Below are positions 1 through 9,394 of a stretch of 64,000 nucleotides of DNA, piece after piece. Location of the stretch: contig NZ_CP046171.1 of assembly GCF_011801125.1 (NCBI RefSeq), forward strand, positions 1,240,001-1,304,000. The letters are read 5' to 3'. A model generated the notes under the pieces. The model saw only the letters and a list, made by a program, of their open reading frames with translations. It was not told the origin of the DNA and did no database searches. The translations under genes were made by a program, and so were the position numbers. The stretch comes from Nocardia brasiliensis. GTDB lineage: Bacteria; Actinomycetota; Actinomycetes; Mycobacteriales; Mycobacteriaceae. Each line of letters opens with the position of its first letter. The first letter of the stretch is position 1.

Positions 1-507
1 ATCGTGCCCGGACGTGCGGAACTGCTGTATTACCTACGTGCAGTCGACTCGGCGTCACTCGACAATCTGATGCGACGAGCGTCGGCGTGTTTCGAGGCGG
101 GCGCCCTCGCGACCGGCTGCCACCAGGAAATCCGGACTGTCGCGCCGACATATACCGAGCTGACACCCGATCCGGCGTTACTGTTTGCCTACCGCGAGCA
201 GATATCCGGATTGGGACGAGTGCCGATCGCACCCGAGCTCGAGGCACAGCGGCCGCTCGGAAGCACGGATATGGGCAACGTCACCAACGTCATTCCGGGC
301 ATCCACCCAGTTATCGGCATTGATGCCGGTGGCGCGGTGACCCACCAGCCAGGCTTCGCCGCGGCGAGTGTCAACGCCTCGGCGGATCGAGCGGTGCTCG
401 ACGGTTCGCTCGCACTCGCGCGTACCGCGATCACCGCCGCGGGCGATGAAGAACAAAGAGACAGGTTGTTGCAACGGCTCGTTCAACGACAGGAGGCAAT
501 TCGGTGA
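1..507 (+). CDS. M20-family amidohydrolase, C-terminal part (5' end outside window)
   Basis: The reading frame is open from base 1 to a TGA at 505-507, so the start lies outside the window and only about 168 residues are visible. The segment STDMGNVTNVIPGIHP is typical of the C-terminal catalytic domain of M20 metallohydrolases of the AbgB/PM20D2 type, which remove acyl or aminoacyl groups from amino-acid or dipeptide amides. The next gene is a second M20 enzyme whose GTG start overlaps this stop by four bases, so the two are co-transcribed and probably translationally coupled. The pair matches the amiB1-amiA1 arrangement recalled from mycobacteria. The substrate cannot be read from the sequence. 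Confidence 0.85.
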   Translation: MVPGRAELLYYLRAVDSASLDNLMRRASACFEAGALATGCHQEIRTVAPTYTELTPDPALLFAYREQISGLGRVPIAPELEAQRPLGSTDMGNVTNVIPGIHPVIGIDAGGAVTHQPGFAAASVNASADRAVLDGSLALARTAITAAGDEEQRDRLLQRLVQRQEAIR

Positions 508-1766
508 GCAATACCGGCCGTTCGGCGGCGCGAGGTTCAGAGGCGGGGGCGTGCCTGGTCACGATGGGCCCCGAGAGCATCGTGATGCCGGACACCACGG
601 TAACCGGGCGGGCGGCCGTCGAAGGCTGGCTGGCCGAGCACGCGGTCGACCTCGTGCAGTGGCGTCGGCACATCCACGCCAACCCGGAACTTTCCCGGAC
701 CGAGTTCGCCACGACCGAGTTCATCTCCTCGTGGCTGACCAAGGCCGGGCTCACCCCGCAGCTGTTGCCCGGCGGCACCGGGATCATCTGTGACATCGGC
801 CCGGAAGGGCCGCGCATCGGCCTGCGTGCCGACATGGACGCGCTTCCGCTACAGGAATTCACCGGTCTCAGCTTCGCCTCCACCGTGCCCGGCGTCTCGC
901 ACGCGTGCGGCCACGACGCGCACACCACGATCCTGCTCGGCACCGCGCTGGCGCTGGCCGAGGTGCCGGACCTGCCGATCGGTGTGCGACTGGTGTTCCA
1001 GCCCGCCGAAGAGGTGATGCCGGGCGGCGCGATCGACGTGGTCGCCACCGGCGCGATGGAGGGTGTCGAGCGGATCTTCGCGCTGCACTGCGACCCGCGA
1101 CTCGAGGTGGGCCGCATCGGCATCCGGGTCGGCGCGATCACCTCGGCCGCCGACACCATCGAGTTGGTACTGGACTCCCCGGGCGGCCACACCTCGCGGC
1201 CGCACCTGACCAGCGACCTGGTCTATGCCATCGGCACCGTGATCACCGGTCTGCCCGGTCTGCTCAGCCGCCGCATCGATCCGCGCACCAGCACCGTGAT
1301 GGTGTGGGGCGCGGTGAGTGCGGGCAAGGCGCCCAACGCGATTCCGCAGACCGGCATGCTCACCGGCACGGTGCGCACCGGCGATCATGCCACCTGGTCG
1401 TTGCTGGAGCCGATGGTCCGCGAGATCGTCGACGGCCTGCTCGCCCCGACCGGCGTGCGCTACCAGCTCAACTACCGCCGCGGCGTGCCGCCGGTGGTCA
1501 ACGACGAGGAATCGACCCGGATGTTCGAGGACGCGATCCGGATGATCGGCCCGGACGCCCTCGCCGACACCATGCAATCCGGTGGTGGCGAAGACTTCTC
1601 GTGGTACCTGGAGGAGGTGCCCGGCGCGATGGCCCGCCTCGGTGTCTGGTCCGGCCACGGCGAGCAGCTCGACCTGCACCAGCCGACCTTCGACCTCGAC
1701 GAACGCGCGCTCTCGGTAGGCGTGCGGGTGATGAGCAACATCGTCCTCAACGCCGGACTGAGCTGA
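504..1766 (+). CDS. M20-family amidohydrolase (AmiA1-like)
   Basis: This is a 420-residue zinc-dependent amidohydrolase predicted to cleave N-acyl amino acids or related amides in the cytoplasm. The metal-binding block HACGHDAHTTILLG lies near residues 133-146 and a second metal region with QPAEE near 170. A GGGEDFSW segment near residue 363 is also characteristic of the family. The GTG start at 504 has a perfect AGGAGG at 490-495 and overlaps the upstream stop as GTGA, so I prefer it over an in-frame ATG at 588. The 3' end is followed by a hairpin at 1779-1808. Family assignment is firm; substrate is unknown. Confidence 0.9.
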   Translation: MSNTGRSAARGSEAGACLVTMGPESIVMPDTTVTGRAAVEGWLAEHAVDLVQWRRHIHANPELSRTEFATTEFISSWLTKAGLTPQLLPGGTGIICDIGPEGPRIGLRADMDALPLQEFTGLSFASTVPGVSHACGHDAHTTILLGTALALAEVPDLPIGVRLVFQPAEEVMPGGAIDVVATGAMEGVERIFALHCDPRLEVGRIGIRVGAITSAADTIELVLDSPGGHTSRPHLTSDLVYAIGTVITGLPGLLSRRIDPRTSTVMVWGAVSAGKAPNAIPQTGMLTGTVRTGDHATWSLLEPMVREIVDGLLAPTGVRYQLNYRRGVPPVVNDEESTRMFEDAIRMIGPDALADTMQSGGGEDFSWYLEEVPGAMARLGVWSGHGEQLDLHQPTFDLDERALSVGVRVMSNIVLNAGLS

Positions 1767-1778
1767 TTCGCCGCGGAG

Positions 1779-1808
1779 CGAGCCGCAGCGCAACGAGGCT
1801 GCGGCTCG
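1779..1808. terminator. Hairpin between convergent genes
   Basis: Arms CGAGCCGCAGC (1779-1789) and GCTGCGGCTCG (1798-1808) are perfectly complementary around an 8-base loop. It sits 13 bases after the amidohydrolase stop and before the end of the convergent GGCT-like gene, so it can serve both strands. There is no T-tract, which is common in high-GC actinobacteria. Confidence 0.7.
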
Positions 1809-1854
1809 TAACCGCTGGGGGACACAAACCCGGCTGCGGCCACGCGGCGCAAGA

Positions 1855-2334
1855 TCAGCCGAAGTTGCCTGGGCCTACGTTGCGACTGTTCCTGGTGCGC
1901 AGTGAGTGCACGTAATCCTCTGGCGCACCGGCTTTTTCGGCCGCGTCGGCGATGACGCCGATGTAGCGCGCCGACGGCAGCCCGCCTTCGTAGGCGTCGA
2001 GCACGTACAACCACGACAGGGTCGGCTCGGCGCCGCTCTCGCTGCGGGTGACGCGCAGACGGATCTTTTTGTGGATGCCGAAGTCCGAGCCTTCCCAGCG
2101 GTCGAGCCGCTGCTCGTCTTCGGGGGAGACGTCGTAGAGGACGACGAAGACTCGGGAGCCGGGCTCCTCGACCACTGTCGCCAATGGTCCTTCCCAGCCG
2201 ATGTCGTCACCGGCGAAGGTGAGCCGCCAGCCTTCCAGCCAGCCCGTTCCGGACATTGGCGAGTGCGGGCAGCGCTCGAGCATCTGGGTTGAGTCCATGT
2301 TGGACCCGTAGGCGGCGTAGATCGGCACCAGCAA
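1855..2334 (-). CDS. Gamma-glutamylcyclotransferase-like protein
   Basis: This is a 159-residue protein of the GGCT/AIG2-like fold. The signature YGSN is at residues 9-12, and the family acidic residue is probably in the DRWEG segment near residue 80. GGCT enzymes release 5-oxoproline from gamma-glutamyl amines or peptides, but small actinobacterial members are mostly uncharacterised. The start is TTG at 2334 or GTG at 2328; neither has a strong ribosome binding site. It is divergent from lpdA, the same pairing I recall for Rv3304 and Rv3303c. Fold assignment is good; the reaction is inferred only. Confidence 0.82.
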   Translation of the reverse strand: MLVPIYAAYGSNMDSTQMLERCPHSPMSGTGWLEGWRLTFAGDDIGWEGPLATVVEEPGSRVFVVLYDVSPEDEQRLDRWEGSDFGIHKKIRLRVTRSESGAEPTLSWLYVLDAYEGGLPSARYIGVIADAAEKAGAPEDYVHSLRTRNSRNVGPGNFG

Positions 2335-2570
2335 AGGGTAGCCAATAAGATCCTGGGATCGACTCTATCCCGGCCAGATGCGGTATTCCCGTGGCGCGCC
2401 CCGGGCGCGGCGACCTGGGGAATGGCGGCGGGCCCGGTGGCCGGGACCGGTCGGCACCTGGGCGGACCGCCCTGACCCGGCGGGCGGGTAGTCACGGTGT
2501 GACCTGCCTCGCCCGATAACGTTGACAGGTACCGGAGATCCCGGTGCGCAACCCTGAAGCGGAGGTATCC

Positions 2571-3974
2571 ATGACCCGCATTGCGATCATCGGTGGCGGA
2601 CCGGCCGGCTACGAGGCGGCGCTGGTGGCAGCCCAGCACGGTGCGTCGGTGACGCTGATCGATAGCGACGGCATCGGCGGGGCATGTGTGCTCTGGGACT
2701 GCGTTCCCTCGAAGACTTTCATCGCCTCCACCGGCGTGCGCACCGATCTGCGCCGGGCCAGGGATCTCGGTATCACCCTCGACCCGAATCAGGCGACCGT
2801 GCAGTTGTCGGAGGTGAACGGCCGCGTCAAGGCGCTCGCACTCGCGCAGTCCTCCGATATCCGGTCGAAGTTGCAGACCGTGGGCGTGACGGTGCTCGCC
2901 GGTCGCGCCGAGCTGGCCGGTCCGGCCACCGGTCGCGCGGGACATCAGGTCCTGGCGAAGCTGGCCGACGGCACCGAGTCGACGATCGAGGCCGAGGTTG
3001 TGTTGATCGCCACCGGCGCGAGCCCGCGCGTGTTGCCGGGCGCCGAGCCGGACGGCGAGCGCATCCTGAACTGGCGTCAGCTCTACGACCTGGAGGAGCT
3101 GCCGGAGACCCTGGTCGTGGTCGGCTCGGGTGTCACCGGTGCCGAATTCGTCTCGGCCTACACCGAAATGGGCGTGCGGGTGCGGCTGGTGTCCAGCCGG
3201 GACCGGGTGCTGCCCGGCGAGGACGCCGACGCCGCCCTGGTGCTCGAGGACGCGCTCGCCGAACGCGGTGTCGAGCTGGTCAAGCACGCCAGGGCCGACG
3301 CGGTCGAGCGCACCGCGGAGGGCGTGGTGGTCAAGCTGGCCGACGGCAGGACGGTGTCCGGCTCGCACGCGCTGATGACGGTCGGTTCCACGCCGAATAC
3401 CGAGGGTCTCGGCCTGGACCGGGTCGGCATCGAGCTCGATCGCGGCGGCTACCTGCGGGTGGACCGGGTGTCGCGGACCTCCGTGCCAGGCATCTACGCC
3501 GCGGGCGACTGCACCGGCCTGCTGCCGCTGGCCTCGGTGGCCGCGATGCAGGGCCGGATCGCGATGTATCACGCGCTCGGCGAGGGCGTGAGCCCGATCC
3601 GGTTGAAGACGGTGGCCTCGGCGGTGTTCACCCGCCCGGAGATCGCGACCGTCGGCGTGAGCCAGACCGCGATCGACAACGGCGAGACCCCGGCGCGCAC
3701 GGTGATGCTGCCGCTGAACACCAACCCGCGCGCGAAGATGTCGGGCCTGCGCCGCGGCTTCGTCAAGATCTTCTGCCGCCCCGCCACCGGCGTGGTCATC
3801 GGCGGTGTGGTGGTCGCGCCGATCGCCTCGGAACTCATCCTGCCGATCGCGCTCGCGGTGCAGAACAACCTGACCGTCAACGACCTGGCCCAGACGTTCT
3901 CGGTCTACCCGTCGCTGACCGGGTCGGTCACCGAGGCGGCCCGGCAGTTGATGCGTCACGACGACCTGGACTGA
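2571..3974 (+). CDS. lpdA: NAD(P)H quinone reductase of the pyridine nucleotide-disulfide oxidoreductase family (LpdA)
   Basis: This 467-residue flavoprotein has the FAD motif IIGGGPAGYEAALVAA at its N-terminus and a second GSGVTGAEF nucleotide-binding motif near residue 186. A CxxxxC pair (CVLWDC) is in the position of the redox disulfide. The C-terminal HPTLSE-type catalytic His-Glu dyad of true lipoamide dehydrogenases is replaced by YPSLTG, which fits the LpdA subgroup known to act as a quinone reductase. The ATG at 2571 has GGAGG at 2561-2565; an upstream in-frame GTG at 2544 lacks a good site. It is divergent from the GGCT-like gene. Confidence 0.9.
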   Translation: MTRIAIIGGGPAGYEAALVAAQHGASVTLIDSDGIGGACVLWDCVPSKTFIASTGVRTDLRRARDLGITLDPNQATVQLSEVNGRVKALALAQSSDIRSKLQTVGVTVLAGRAELAGPATGRAGHQVLAKLADGTESTIEAEVVLIATGASPRVLPGAEPDGERILNWRQLYDLEELPETLVVVGSGVTGAEFVSAYTEMGVRVRLVSSRDRVLPGEDADAALVLEDALAERGVELVKHARADAVERTAEGVVVKLADGRTVSGSHALMTVGSTPNTEGLGLDRVGIELDRGGYLRVDRVSRTSVPGIYAAGDCTGLLPLASVAAMQGRIAMYHALGEGVSPIRLKTVASAVFTRPEIATVGVSQTAIDNGETPARTVMLPLNTNPRAKMSGLRRGFVKIFCRPATGVVIGGVVVAPIASELILPIALAVQNNLTVNDLAQTFSVYPSLTGSVTEAARQLMRHDDLD

Positions 3975-4238
3975 GCTCCGGAGCGAACCTTGTTCGAATG
4001 GGGTTGCGTTCCAGCGCGGTTCGTGCGGACTTTAGGTCTTCATTCACATTGCTCATCAGGCCTACATATGGTTCACTTCCCGCAGAGATGCGATCGGCGG
4101 GCGGTCGCGTGGTTCGGTGTTCGGGGGGATGGATCTTTCCCAGTCGAAACGGCGAACGACCCTCGCGTCGTTCGGCGACCGGGCGTCTCGACAGAGACAA
4201 CTGTGTGTGGCCGAATCTGGACACACCCGGGAAAGGGA

Positions 4239-5294
4239 ATGCGAAAAGTGAAACATCGTAAGCCGAGTCGGGCGCAGCGAGCGATGGCTAGCACCTCGTT
4301 GCCACTGGCTACCGCGGCTGCCGTGGCCACTCTGTTCGCGGCGCCGGCGGGGGCGGCTCCAGGGGATCCGACCGTTCCACCTACCACGGCACCGCCTGCG
4401 CCGTCACCGGCGCAGCCGGGCGTGAACGAGGCTCCGCCGAGCCCGGACACCACCAAGCCGGACCCGAACAAGCCGACGGTGCCGCCGGCGCCGAGTCCGA
4501 GCCAGCCGGGCGTCACCACGCCCGACCCCGACCAGGTCATGCCGAATCCGCAGAAGGATCCGAAGCTGGCCCAGCCGACCCAGCCGGGCGTCACCACGCC
4601 GCGGATCGCGCCGCTGCCGGTGCCGGGGCAGAAGGACCAGCCCCTGCCCGCGGTTGTGCCGGACCCGCCTGCCGGTGCGCAGGACGAGCAGCAGCCCGGC
4701 GAGCCGAAGCAGGCGCAGCCCGGCACCGCGCCCGGTACCCAGGCGCAGCCGGGCACCGGCGAGAACGCGCAGGCCCAGCAGCCAGAGACACTGGTGCAGC
4801 CGCAGCAGCAGCCGCGTTGGCAGGCCCCGCAGTTGCAAGCCGCGCCGCCGGCCCCCGTGGTCGAGATGACCGGTCCGCACCAGGAGATCGGTGCGAACAT
4901 CGACGGTGGTTCGGTGCTGCCCGGTTACGTGGCGAACACCCACCACTTCAACAACGAGCACGGCTATGTCGGCACCGTCGGCTACCGCACGCCGACCGGC
5001 GCGGGCGAGGCGGGCGTCTCGGTCGAGTACGTCGACGCCAACACCGTCAAGGTGACCACCTACACCGGTGGCGAGGGCCTGTCCGACAACAAGACCATCT
5101 CGGTGTTCGACACCACCCAGGCCAACCTGGCCAAGGCGGCGGTGGAGAACTGGATCCGGGAGCAGCCGGGCGGCGCGGCCGCACTCGAAGCCGCTGCGCA
5201 GGTTAAACTTCCACTCCAGCCGGGCGATTTGGCTCCGCAGACGGTCGAGGTGGGTGGTGTCACCACCCAATGGGGTGGTTCACTCCAGTACTGA
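4239..5294 (+). CDS. Secreted Pro/Gln-rich protein of unknown function
   Basis: This 351-residue protein has a long basic n-region, a hydrophobic stretch and an AGA-A cleavage-like site near residue 39, so it is probably exported. Residues about 40-210 are very rich in Pro, Gln, Lys and Asp, with QPGV repeated three times in larger PSPxQPGV-like units. The remaining 140 residues look folded, with alternating beta-like segments, and contain no cysteine. I do not recognise that domain. Start is ATG 4239 or GTG 4248; the GAAAGGG at 4231-4237 fits the latter better. A hairpin follows immediately. The downstream membrane protein also has a Pro-rich region, so the two may work at the cell envelope. 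Confidence 0.75.
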   Translation: MRKVKHRKPSRAQRAMASTSLPLATAAAVATLFAAPAGAAPGDPTVPPTTAPPAPSPAQPGVNEAPPSPDTTKPDPNKPTVPPAPSPSQPGVTTPDPDQVMPNPQKDPKLAQPTQPGVTTPRIAPLPVPGQKDQPLPAVVPDPPAGAQDEQQPGEPKQAQPGTAPGTQAQPGTGENAQAQQPETLVQPQQQPRWQAPQLQAAPPAPVVEMTGPHQEIGANIDGGSVLPGYVANTHHFNNEHGYVGTVGYRTPTGAGEAGVSVEYVDANTVKVTTYTGGEGLSDNKTISVFDTTQANLAKAAVENWIREQPGGAAALEAAAQVKLPLQPGDLAPQTVEVGGVTTQWGGSLQY

Positions 5295-5313
5295 CACGAT
5301 CTGATTTCGACGG

Positions 5314-5341
5314 GTGGGGCGGTCGTTCACGACCGCCCCAC
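5314..5341. terminator. Terminator hairpin after the secreted protein gene
   Basis: GTGGGGCGGTCGT (5314-5326) pairs perfectly with ACGACCGCCCCAC (5329-5341). With the two central bases unpaired this is a 13-bp stem, or 12 bp with a 4-base loop. It lies 20 bases past the stop codon and 27 before the next start, so the second gene may partly depend on read-through. Confidence 0.75.
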
Positions 5342-5368
5342 ACGTGTGTCCTGGGGAAAGGATGAGGT

Positions 5369-6382
5369 GTGACCTCAGACGGTGATCCGAGGAAGGACGA
5401 ATCCGACGATCGGCCCGCGTCGGATTTCGGCCCGCCGGTGGGCGAATTCGGCCCGCCTGTATCGGAATTCGGGCCGCCCCTTGCCGAGTTCGGTCCGCCG
5501 ATGGGCGATACCGGGCCGCGCTGGCCGGTGCCGGAGCAGAGCGCCGATCATCCTGAGTTGGTGTGGCGTCCCGCCGACGAGTGGGAGCCGACCCCGGCGC
5601 AGTATCGCGCGCCGGACGCCTCGACACCGCCCGCGCCGGACCCGCGGCAGCGCCTGCCCGCCCCGCAGCCCGGACCGCCGGAGCGCGAGCGGCCCGCGAG
5701 CGCGGCCGCCGACGCCGACAAGGACTCGTGGTGGACCCGCCCCACCGATACCGGCAGCGTGCCGAAACCGCCGCCGTTGACCTCCCCCGGGCTGTCCTGG
5801 GCGGACGATCCGATCGCGCAGCGGCTGGCGCCGAGCACGCCCGCGGCCCCGCCGCCGCGCAAGTCCGGTTCGCACCGGGGACGCAACATGCTGGCCGGAA
5901 TTCTCGCGGTCGTCATCCTGATCGGGCTGACGGTGACCGTGATCGTGGTGTCCAGAAACGGCGGCGGCGATCCCGTGTCGGCCGACTCGACCACCGCGGC
6001 CGGGTTGACCTGCCCGTCCGGCAAGGACGGCAAGGTGACGGTCGGCAACGGCAACGGCGACACCGCGAGCGGGGCCGGTGCGATTCTCGGCTTCCAGTAC
6101 GCCTTCTATGTGCAGCGCAGCGGCGCGCAGGCCAGGGCGTTCGTCGCGCCCGACGCGGAGAACGTCTCCTCGGCCGAGATCATCCAGGGTGGCATCAACG
6201 CCGAGGTCCCGGTGGGCACCAAGCACTGCCTGCGGATCACCGAGGTGGCCTCCGACACCTTCGACGTGGACCTGACCCAGCGCAAACCGGACGGTACCGA
6301 GACCATCTACCACCAGACCATCACCACGGTGGTCCGGGACGGAAAGGTGCTCGTCTACTCGATCAAGCCGCGCGAGGTGTAG
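5369..6382 (+). CDS. Single-pass membrane protein with Pro-rich cytoplasmic region
   Basis: This 337-residue protein has no signal peptide. Its first ~170 residues are acidic and proline-rich, with four FGPP repeats near residues 20-44. One transmembrane segment is at about residues 174-196, preceded by the basic stretch RKSGSHRGRN. The ~140-residue outer domain has one Cys soon after the membrane (LTCPSGKDGK) and another near KHCLRIT, which may form a disulfide. The GTG start at 5369 follows GGGGAAAGGATGAGG. I do not recognise the outer domain. Topology resembles envelope-associated Pro-rich proteins of mycolate actinobacteria, but no function can be assigned. Confidence 0.75.
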   Translation: MTSDGDPRKDESDDRPASDFGPPVGEFGPPVSEFGPPLAEFGPPMGDTGPRWPVPEQSADHPELVWRPADEWEPTPAQYRAPDASTPPAPDPRQRLPAPQPGPPERERPASAAADADKDSWWTRPTDTGSVPKPPPLTSPGLSWADDPIAQRLAPSTPAAPPPRKSGSHRGRNMLAGILAVVILIGLTVTVIVVSRNGGGDPVSADSTTAAGLTCPSGKDGKVTVGNGNGDTASGAGAILGFQYAFYVQRSGAQARAFVAPDAENVSSAEIIQGGINAEVPVGTKHCLRITEVASDTFDVDLTQRKPDGTETIYHQTITTVVRDGKVLVYSIKPREV

Positions 6383-6386
6383 TCAA

Positions 6387-6417
6387 TTCTCATTATGTGA
6401 GAAATGAGTTTCACATA
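6387..6417. promoter_or_regulatory. Overlapping palindromes upstream of the aminotransferase gene
   Basis: TTCTCA-N5-TGAGAA (6387-6403) overlaps TATGTGA-N10-TCACATA (6394-6417). The AT-rich block lies 59 bases before the ATG of the aminotransferase and stands out against the GC-rich surroundings. It looks like an operator or a promoter with operator; no cognate regulator is adjacent. Confidence 0.5.
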
Positions 6418-6475
6418 TTGGTCGGGTCGTGCGAAGGTGGACCTCCGCGTATCTGGCGTCCGTTCGGAGGTTCCC

Positions 6476-7663
6476 ATGTCGCCGACCCGTCCCATGCTGG
6501 CAGCCAAGCTCGGTGGACTGCAGAGCTCGGCGATTCGTGATCTGCTCGAGCTCACGGCGCGCGCCGAGATCATCGGGCTGGCCGGCGGTCTGCCCGACGC
6601 CGAGCTGATGCCGCGCGAGCGGATCGCCGAGGCCACCGAGGCCGCGCTGCGCAACGCCGCCTGCCTGCAGTACACCGTGTCGCCGGGCTGGGCGCCGCTG
6701 CGCGCGGTCCTTGCGGAACGGGAGACGGCGCGACTGGGCCGGACCGTGCCCGTCGCCGAGGTGTTCGTGACTCATGGCTCGCAGCAGGCACTTTCGCTGC
6801 TGGCCGAGGTGCTGCTCGATCCCGGCGCGCTGGTGATCGTCGAGGATCCGGCCTATGTCGGTGCGTTGCAGGTCTTCCGGGCCGCCGGCGCGCGCATCGT
6901 CGCCGTGCCGCTCGACGCGGATGGCATGCGCACCGATGTGCTCGCCGACCTGCTCGCGCGCGGCGAACGGCCTACGGTGGTGCACACAGTGAGCAACTTC
7001 CACAACCCGGGCGGGGTCACGATGAGTGCCGCGCGCCGCGCCGAACTCGCCGAACTCGCTGAGCGGCACGGTTTCTGGGTGATCGAGGACGACCCGTACG
7101 GTGAGCTGTGGTTCGACGCACCCGCGCCGGCGCCGATCGCCACGTACTCCCGCAACGTGATTCGGTTGTCGAGCTCGTCGAAGATCCTCGCGCCGTCGCT
7201 GCGGGTCGGCTGGCTGGTCGCGCCGAACGAGGTGTGCCGCGCGGTGGAGTTGCTCAAACAGGGTGCGGACCTGTGTGGTTCGGCGTTGACCCAGCAGATC
7301 GCGGCCGAGCTGCTCGCCGACCGGGACTGGCTCGGCGCCCACGTCGATCACGTGCGCACCGTCTACGGCGCGCGGGCCAAGTCGCTGGTGCACGCGGTGC
7401 GCGGCCGCTTCGGTGATCGGGTGCGTTGCACCGACGCGACCGGGGGCATGTTCGTCTGGGCCGATTTCACCGACGGCACCGATACCCAAGAGCTGCTACC
7501 GCGCGCCTTGGCGGCGGGCGTGGCCTACGTGCCCGGTGCCGCGTTCGCCGTGGACGGCGGCTACCGCGACGCGCTGCGGATGTGTTTTACGACTTTCGAT
7601 GGTGCGACGCTGACCGAGGCGGTCGATCGGCTGGCCCGCGCGGCTCAGTCCGTCCAGCCGTAG
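6476..7663 (+). CDS. PLP-dependent aminotransferase, class I/II (2-aminoadipate/aromatic type)
   Basis: This is a 395-residue fold-type I aminotransferase. The PLP-lysine region is [14 protein letters not shown] near residue 235, the substrate/cofactor Asn segment [10 protein letters not shown] near residue 172, and an aspartate contact lies in [10 protein letters not shown]. The domain order is that of the MocR/LysN/ARO8 group but there is no N-terminal GntR-type DNA-binding domain, so it is an enzyme and not a regulator. ATG 6476 has CGGAGG at 6465-6470; the longer reading from 6404 would run through the palindromic operator. It overlaps the end of convergent glpK by 19 bases. The amino acid used cannot be told from sequence. 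Confidence 0.85.
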   Translation: MSPTRPMLAAKLGGLQSSAIRDLLELTARAEIIGLAGGLPDAELMPRERIAEATEAALRNAACLQYTVSPGWAPLRAVLAERETARLGRTVPVAEVFVTHGSQQALSLLAEVLLDPGALVIVEDPAYVGALQVFRAAGARIVAVPLDADGMRTDVLADLLARGERPTVVHTVSNFHNPGGVTMSAARRAELAELAERHGFWVIEDDPYGELWFDAPAPAPIATYSRNVIRLSSSSKILAPSLRVGWLVAPNEVCRAVELLKQGADLCGSALTQQIAAELLADRDWLGAHVDHVRTVYGARAKSLVHAVRGRFGDRVRCTDATGGMFVWADFTDGTDTQELLPRALAAGVAYVPGAAFAVDGGYRDALRMCFTTFDGATLTEAVDRLARAAQSVQP

Positions 7664-9144
7664 GTGCGCTCGACGGCCTTGTTCCAGCTCCGGAGGTGCT
7701 CGGCCCGGTCCGCCTCGGACATGGTCGGCTCCCAGGTCTTGTCCGCGGCCCAGTTCCGCACGATGTCGTCGGTGCTCGACCAGAACCCGACCGCGAGGCC
7801 CGCGGCATAGGCGGCGCCGAGCGCGGTGGTCTCGTTCACCACCGGGCGGACGACGGGCACGTCGAGAATGTCGGACTGGAACTGCATCAGCAGGTCGTTG
7901 CCGACCATGCCGCCGTCCACCTTCAGGGTGGTGAGCTCGAGGTCGAGGTGCTCGGACTCGGCGTCGGCGCGCATGGCGTCGACCACCTCGCGGGTCTGAA
8001 AAGCGGTGGACTCCAGCACCGCTCGGGCCAGGTGGGCCTTGTTCACGAACCGGGTGAGCCCGGCGATCACCCCGCGCGCGTCGGGGCGCCAGCGCGGCGC
8101 GAACAGCCCGGAGAACGCGGGCACGATGTAGGCGCCGCCGTTGTCCTCGACGCTGCGGGCCAGCGGCTCGATCTCGGTCGCGGACGAGATGATGCCCAGA
8201 TTGTCCCGAAACCACTGCACCAGTGAGCCGGTGACCGCGATCGAGCCTTCCAGGGCATAGACCGCCTCCGCGTCGCCGAGCTGATAGCAGACGGTGGTGA
8301 GCAGGCCGTGCTTGCTGACCACCGGCGTGGTGCCGGTGTTGAGCAGCATGAAATTGCCGGTGCCGTAGGTGTTCTTGGCCTCGCCCGGGCTCAGGCAGGC
8401 CTGGCCGAAGGTGGCCGCCTGCTGGTCGCCGAGAATGCCCGCGACCGGCACCCCTTGCAGCGGACCGGCTTTGATCTGCGCGTACACCTCCGAGGAGCTG
8501 CGGATCTGCGGCAACATCGCCTCCGGCACGCCGAACTCAGCGCAGATCCGCGAATCCCATTGCCGGGTCCGCAGATCCATCAGCATGGTGCGCGAGGCGT
8601 TGGTCACGTCGGTGATGTGCTCGCCGGTCAGGTTCCACAGCACCCAGCTGTCGATGGTGCCGAAGCAGAGCTCGCCCGCCTCGGCGCGTGCACGGGCGCC
8701 GTCCACGTGGTCGAGGATCCAGCGCAGTTTCGGGCCCGCGAAGTAGGTGGACAGTGGCAGGCCGGTGCGCTCCTGGTAACGGGTCGGCCCGATATCGCCG
8801 CCCAGCTCTGCGGTGAGCTGGTCGGTGCGGGTGTCCTGCCAGACGATGGCGTGGTGAATCGGCTTCCCGGTGGCCCGCTCCCACACCACGGTGGTCTCGC
8901 GCTGGTTGGTCACCCCGACGGCGGCGATGTCCTCGCTGCTCAGCTCGTGTGCCTCCAGCACCTCGCCGAGCACGGATTCGGTGTTGCGCCAGATGGTTTC
9001 GGCATCGTGCTCGACCCAACCCCGGCGCGGGAAGAGCTGTTCGTGTTCGCGCCGGGCGACGCCGACGACGCGCCCCTGCCGATCGAAGACGATGCACCGA
9101 CTCGAAGTCGTGCCCTGGTCGATGGCGGCCACATAGCGACGCAT
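7645..9144 (-). CDS. glpK: Glycerol kinase
   Basis: The 499-residue protein phosphorylates glycerol to sn-glycerol 3-phosphate with ATP. It begins [18 protein letters not shown], the phosphate-binding segment of FGGY carbohydrate kinases, and has the second signature GNFMLLNTG and [15 protein letters not shown] segments in the C-terminal half. Length and sequence fit GlpK over the whole protein. It is divergent from glpD across a 250-base intergenic region, so a shared regulator of glycerol use is likely. The ATG start is at 9144. Its 3' end overlaps the aminotransferase gene on the other strand. Confidence 0.96.
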   Translation of the reverse strand: MRRYVAAIDQGTTSSRCIVFDRQGRVVGVARREHEQLFPRRGWVEHDAETIWRNTESVLGEVLEAHELSSEDIAAVGVTNQRETTVVWERATGKPIHHAIVWQDTRTDQLTAELGGDIGPTRYQERTGLPLSTYFAGPKLRWILDHVDGARARAEAGELCFGTIDSWVLWNLTGEHITDVTNASRTMLMDLRTRQWDSRICAEFGVPEAMLPQIRSSSEVYAQIKAGPLQGVPVAGILGDQQAATFGQACLSPGEAKNTYGTGNFMLLNTGTTPVVSKHGLLTTVCYQLGDAEAVYALEGSIAVTGSLVQWFRDNLGIISSATEIEPLARSVEDNGGAYIVPAFSGLFAPRWRPDARGVIAGLTRFVNKAHLARAVLESTAFQTREVVDAMRADAESEHLDLELTTLKVDGGMVGNDLLMQFQSDILDVPVVRPVVNETTALGAAYAAGLAVGFWSSTDDIVRNWAADKTWEPTMSEADRAEHLRSWNKAVERTYGWTD

Positions 9145-9244
9145 TCGTGCAGGCTACTAAAAGCCGCACGGGCTGTGGCCCATTGTCGCCCCGCCGGTCG
9201 CGCCTCGCCGCGGCCGCGTGCCTGGATTAGGGTTGGTGTCGGGT

Positions 9245-9256
9245 TACCGACCGGTA
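9245..9256. promoter_or_regulatory. 12-bp palindrome in the glpK-glpD intergenic region
   Basis: TACCGACCGGTA is a near-symmetric operator-like sequence about 100 bases upstream of glpK and 138 upstream of glpD. The identical 12-mer occurs at 51846-51857 in front of accD5. Recurrence in two promoter regions suggests a shared regulator, but this is inference. Confidence 0.4.
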
Positions 9257-9394
9257 GCGCCCGACGACACGGGCGCACCTCGCGGTCGACGAGATCGCGG
9301 ACCGTTCGCCTAGCCTGTTAGCAGCAGCAGCTCGAGCTATGCCCGAAGAAGACCACAACGTCGTCGGCAACCGGCGCGGCTGGAGGAGTCGAGC

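Noticed and set aside
1875..3959. Very long minus-strand open frame opposite lpdA
   Set aside because: Composition dominated by Arg, His, Gly and Asp as expected for an antisense frame of GC-rich coding DNA; lpdA on the plus strand has clear motifs.
2571..3974. Lipoamide dehydrogenase annotation for LpdA
   Set aside because: The His-Glu dyad is replaced by Tyr and Gly (YPSLTG), so the quinone reductase subgroup fits better.
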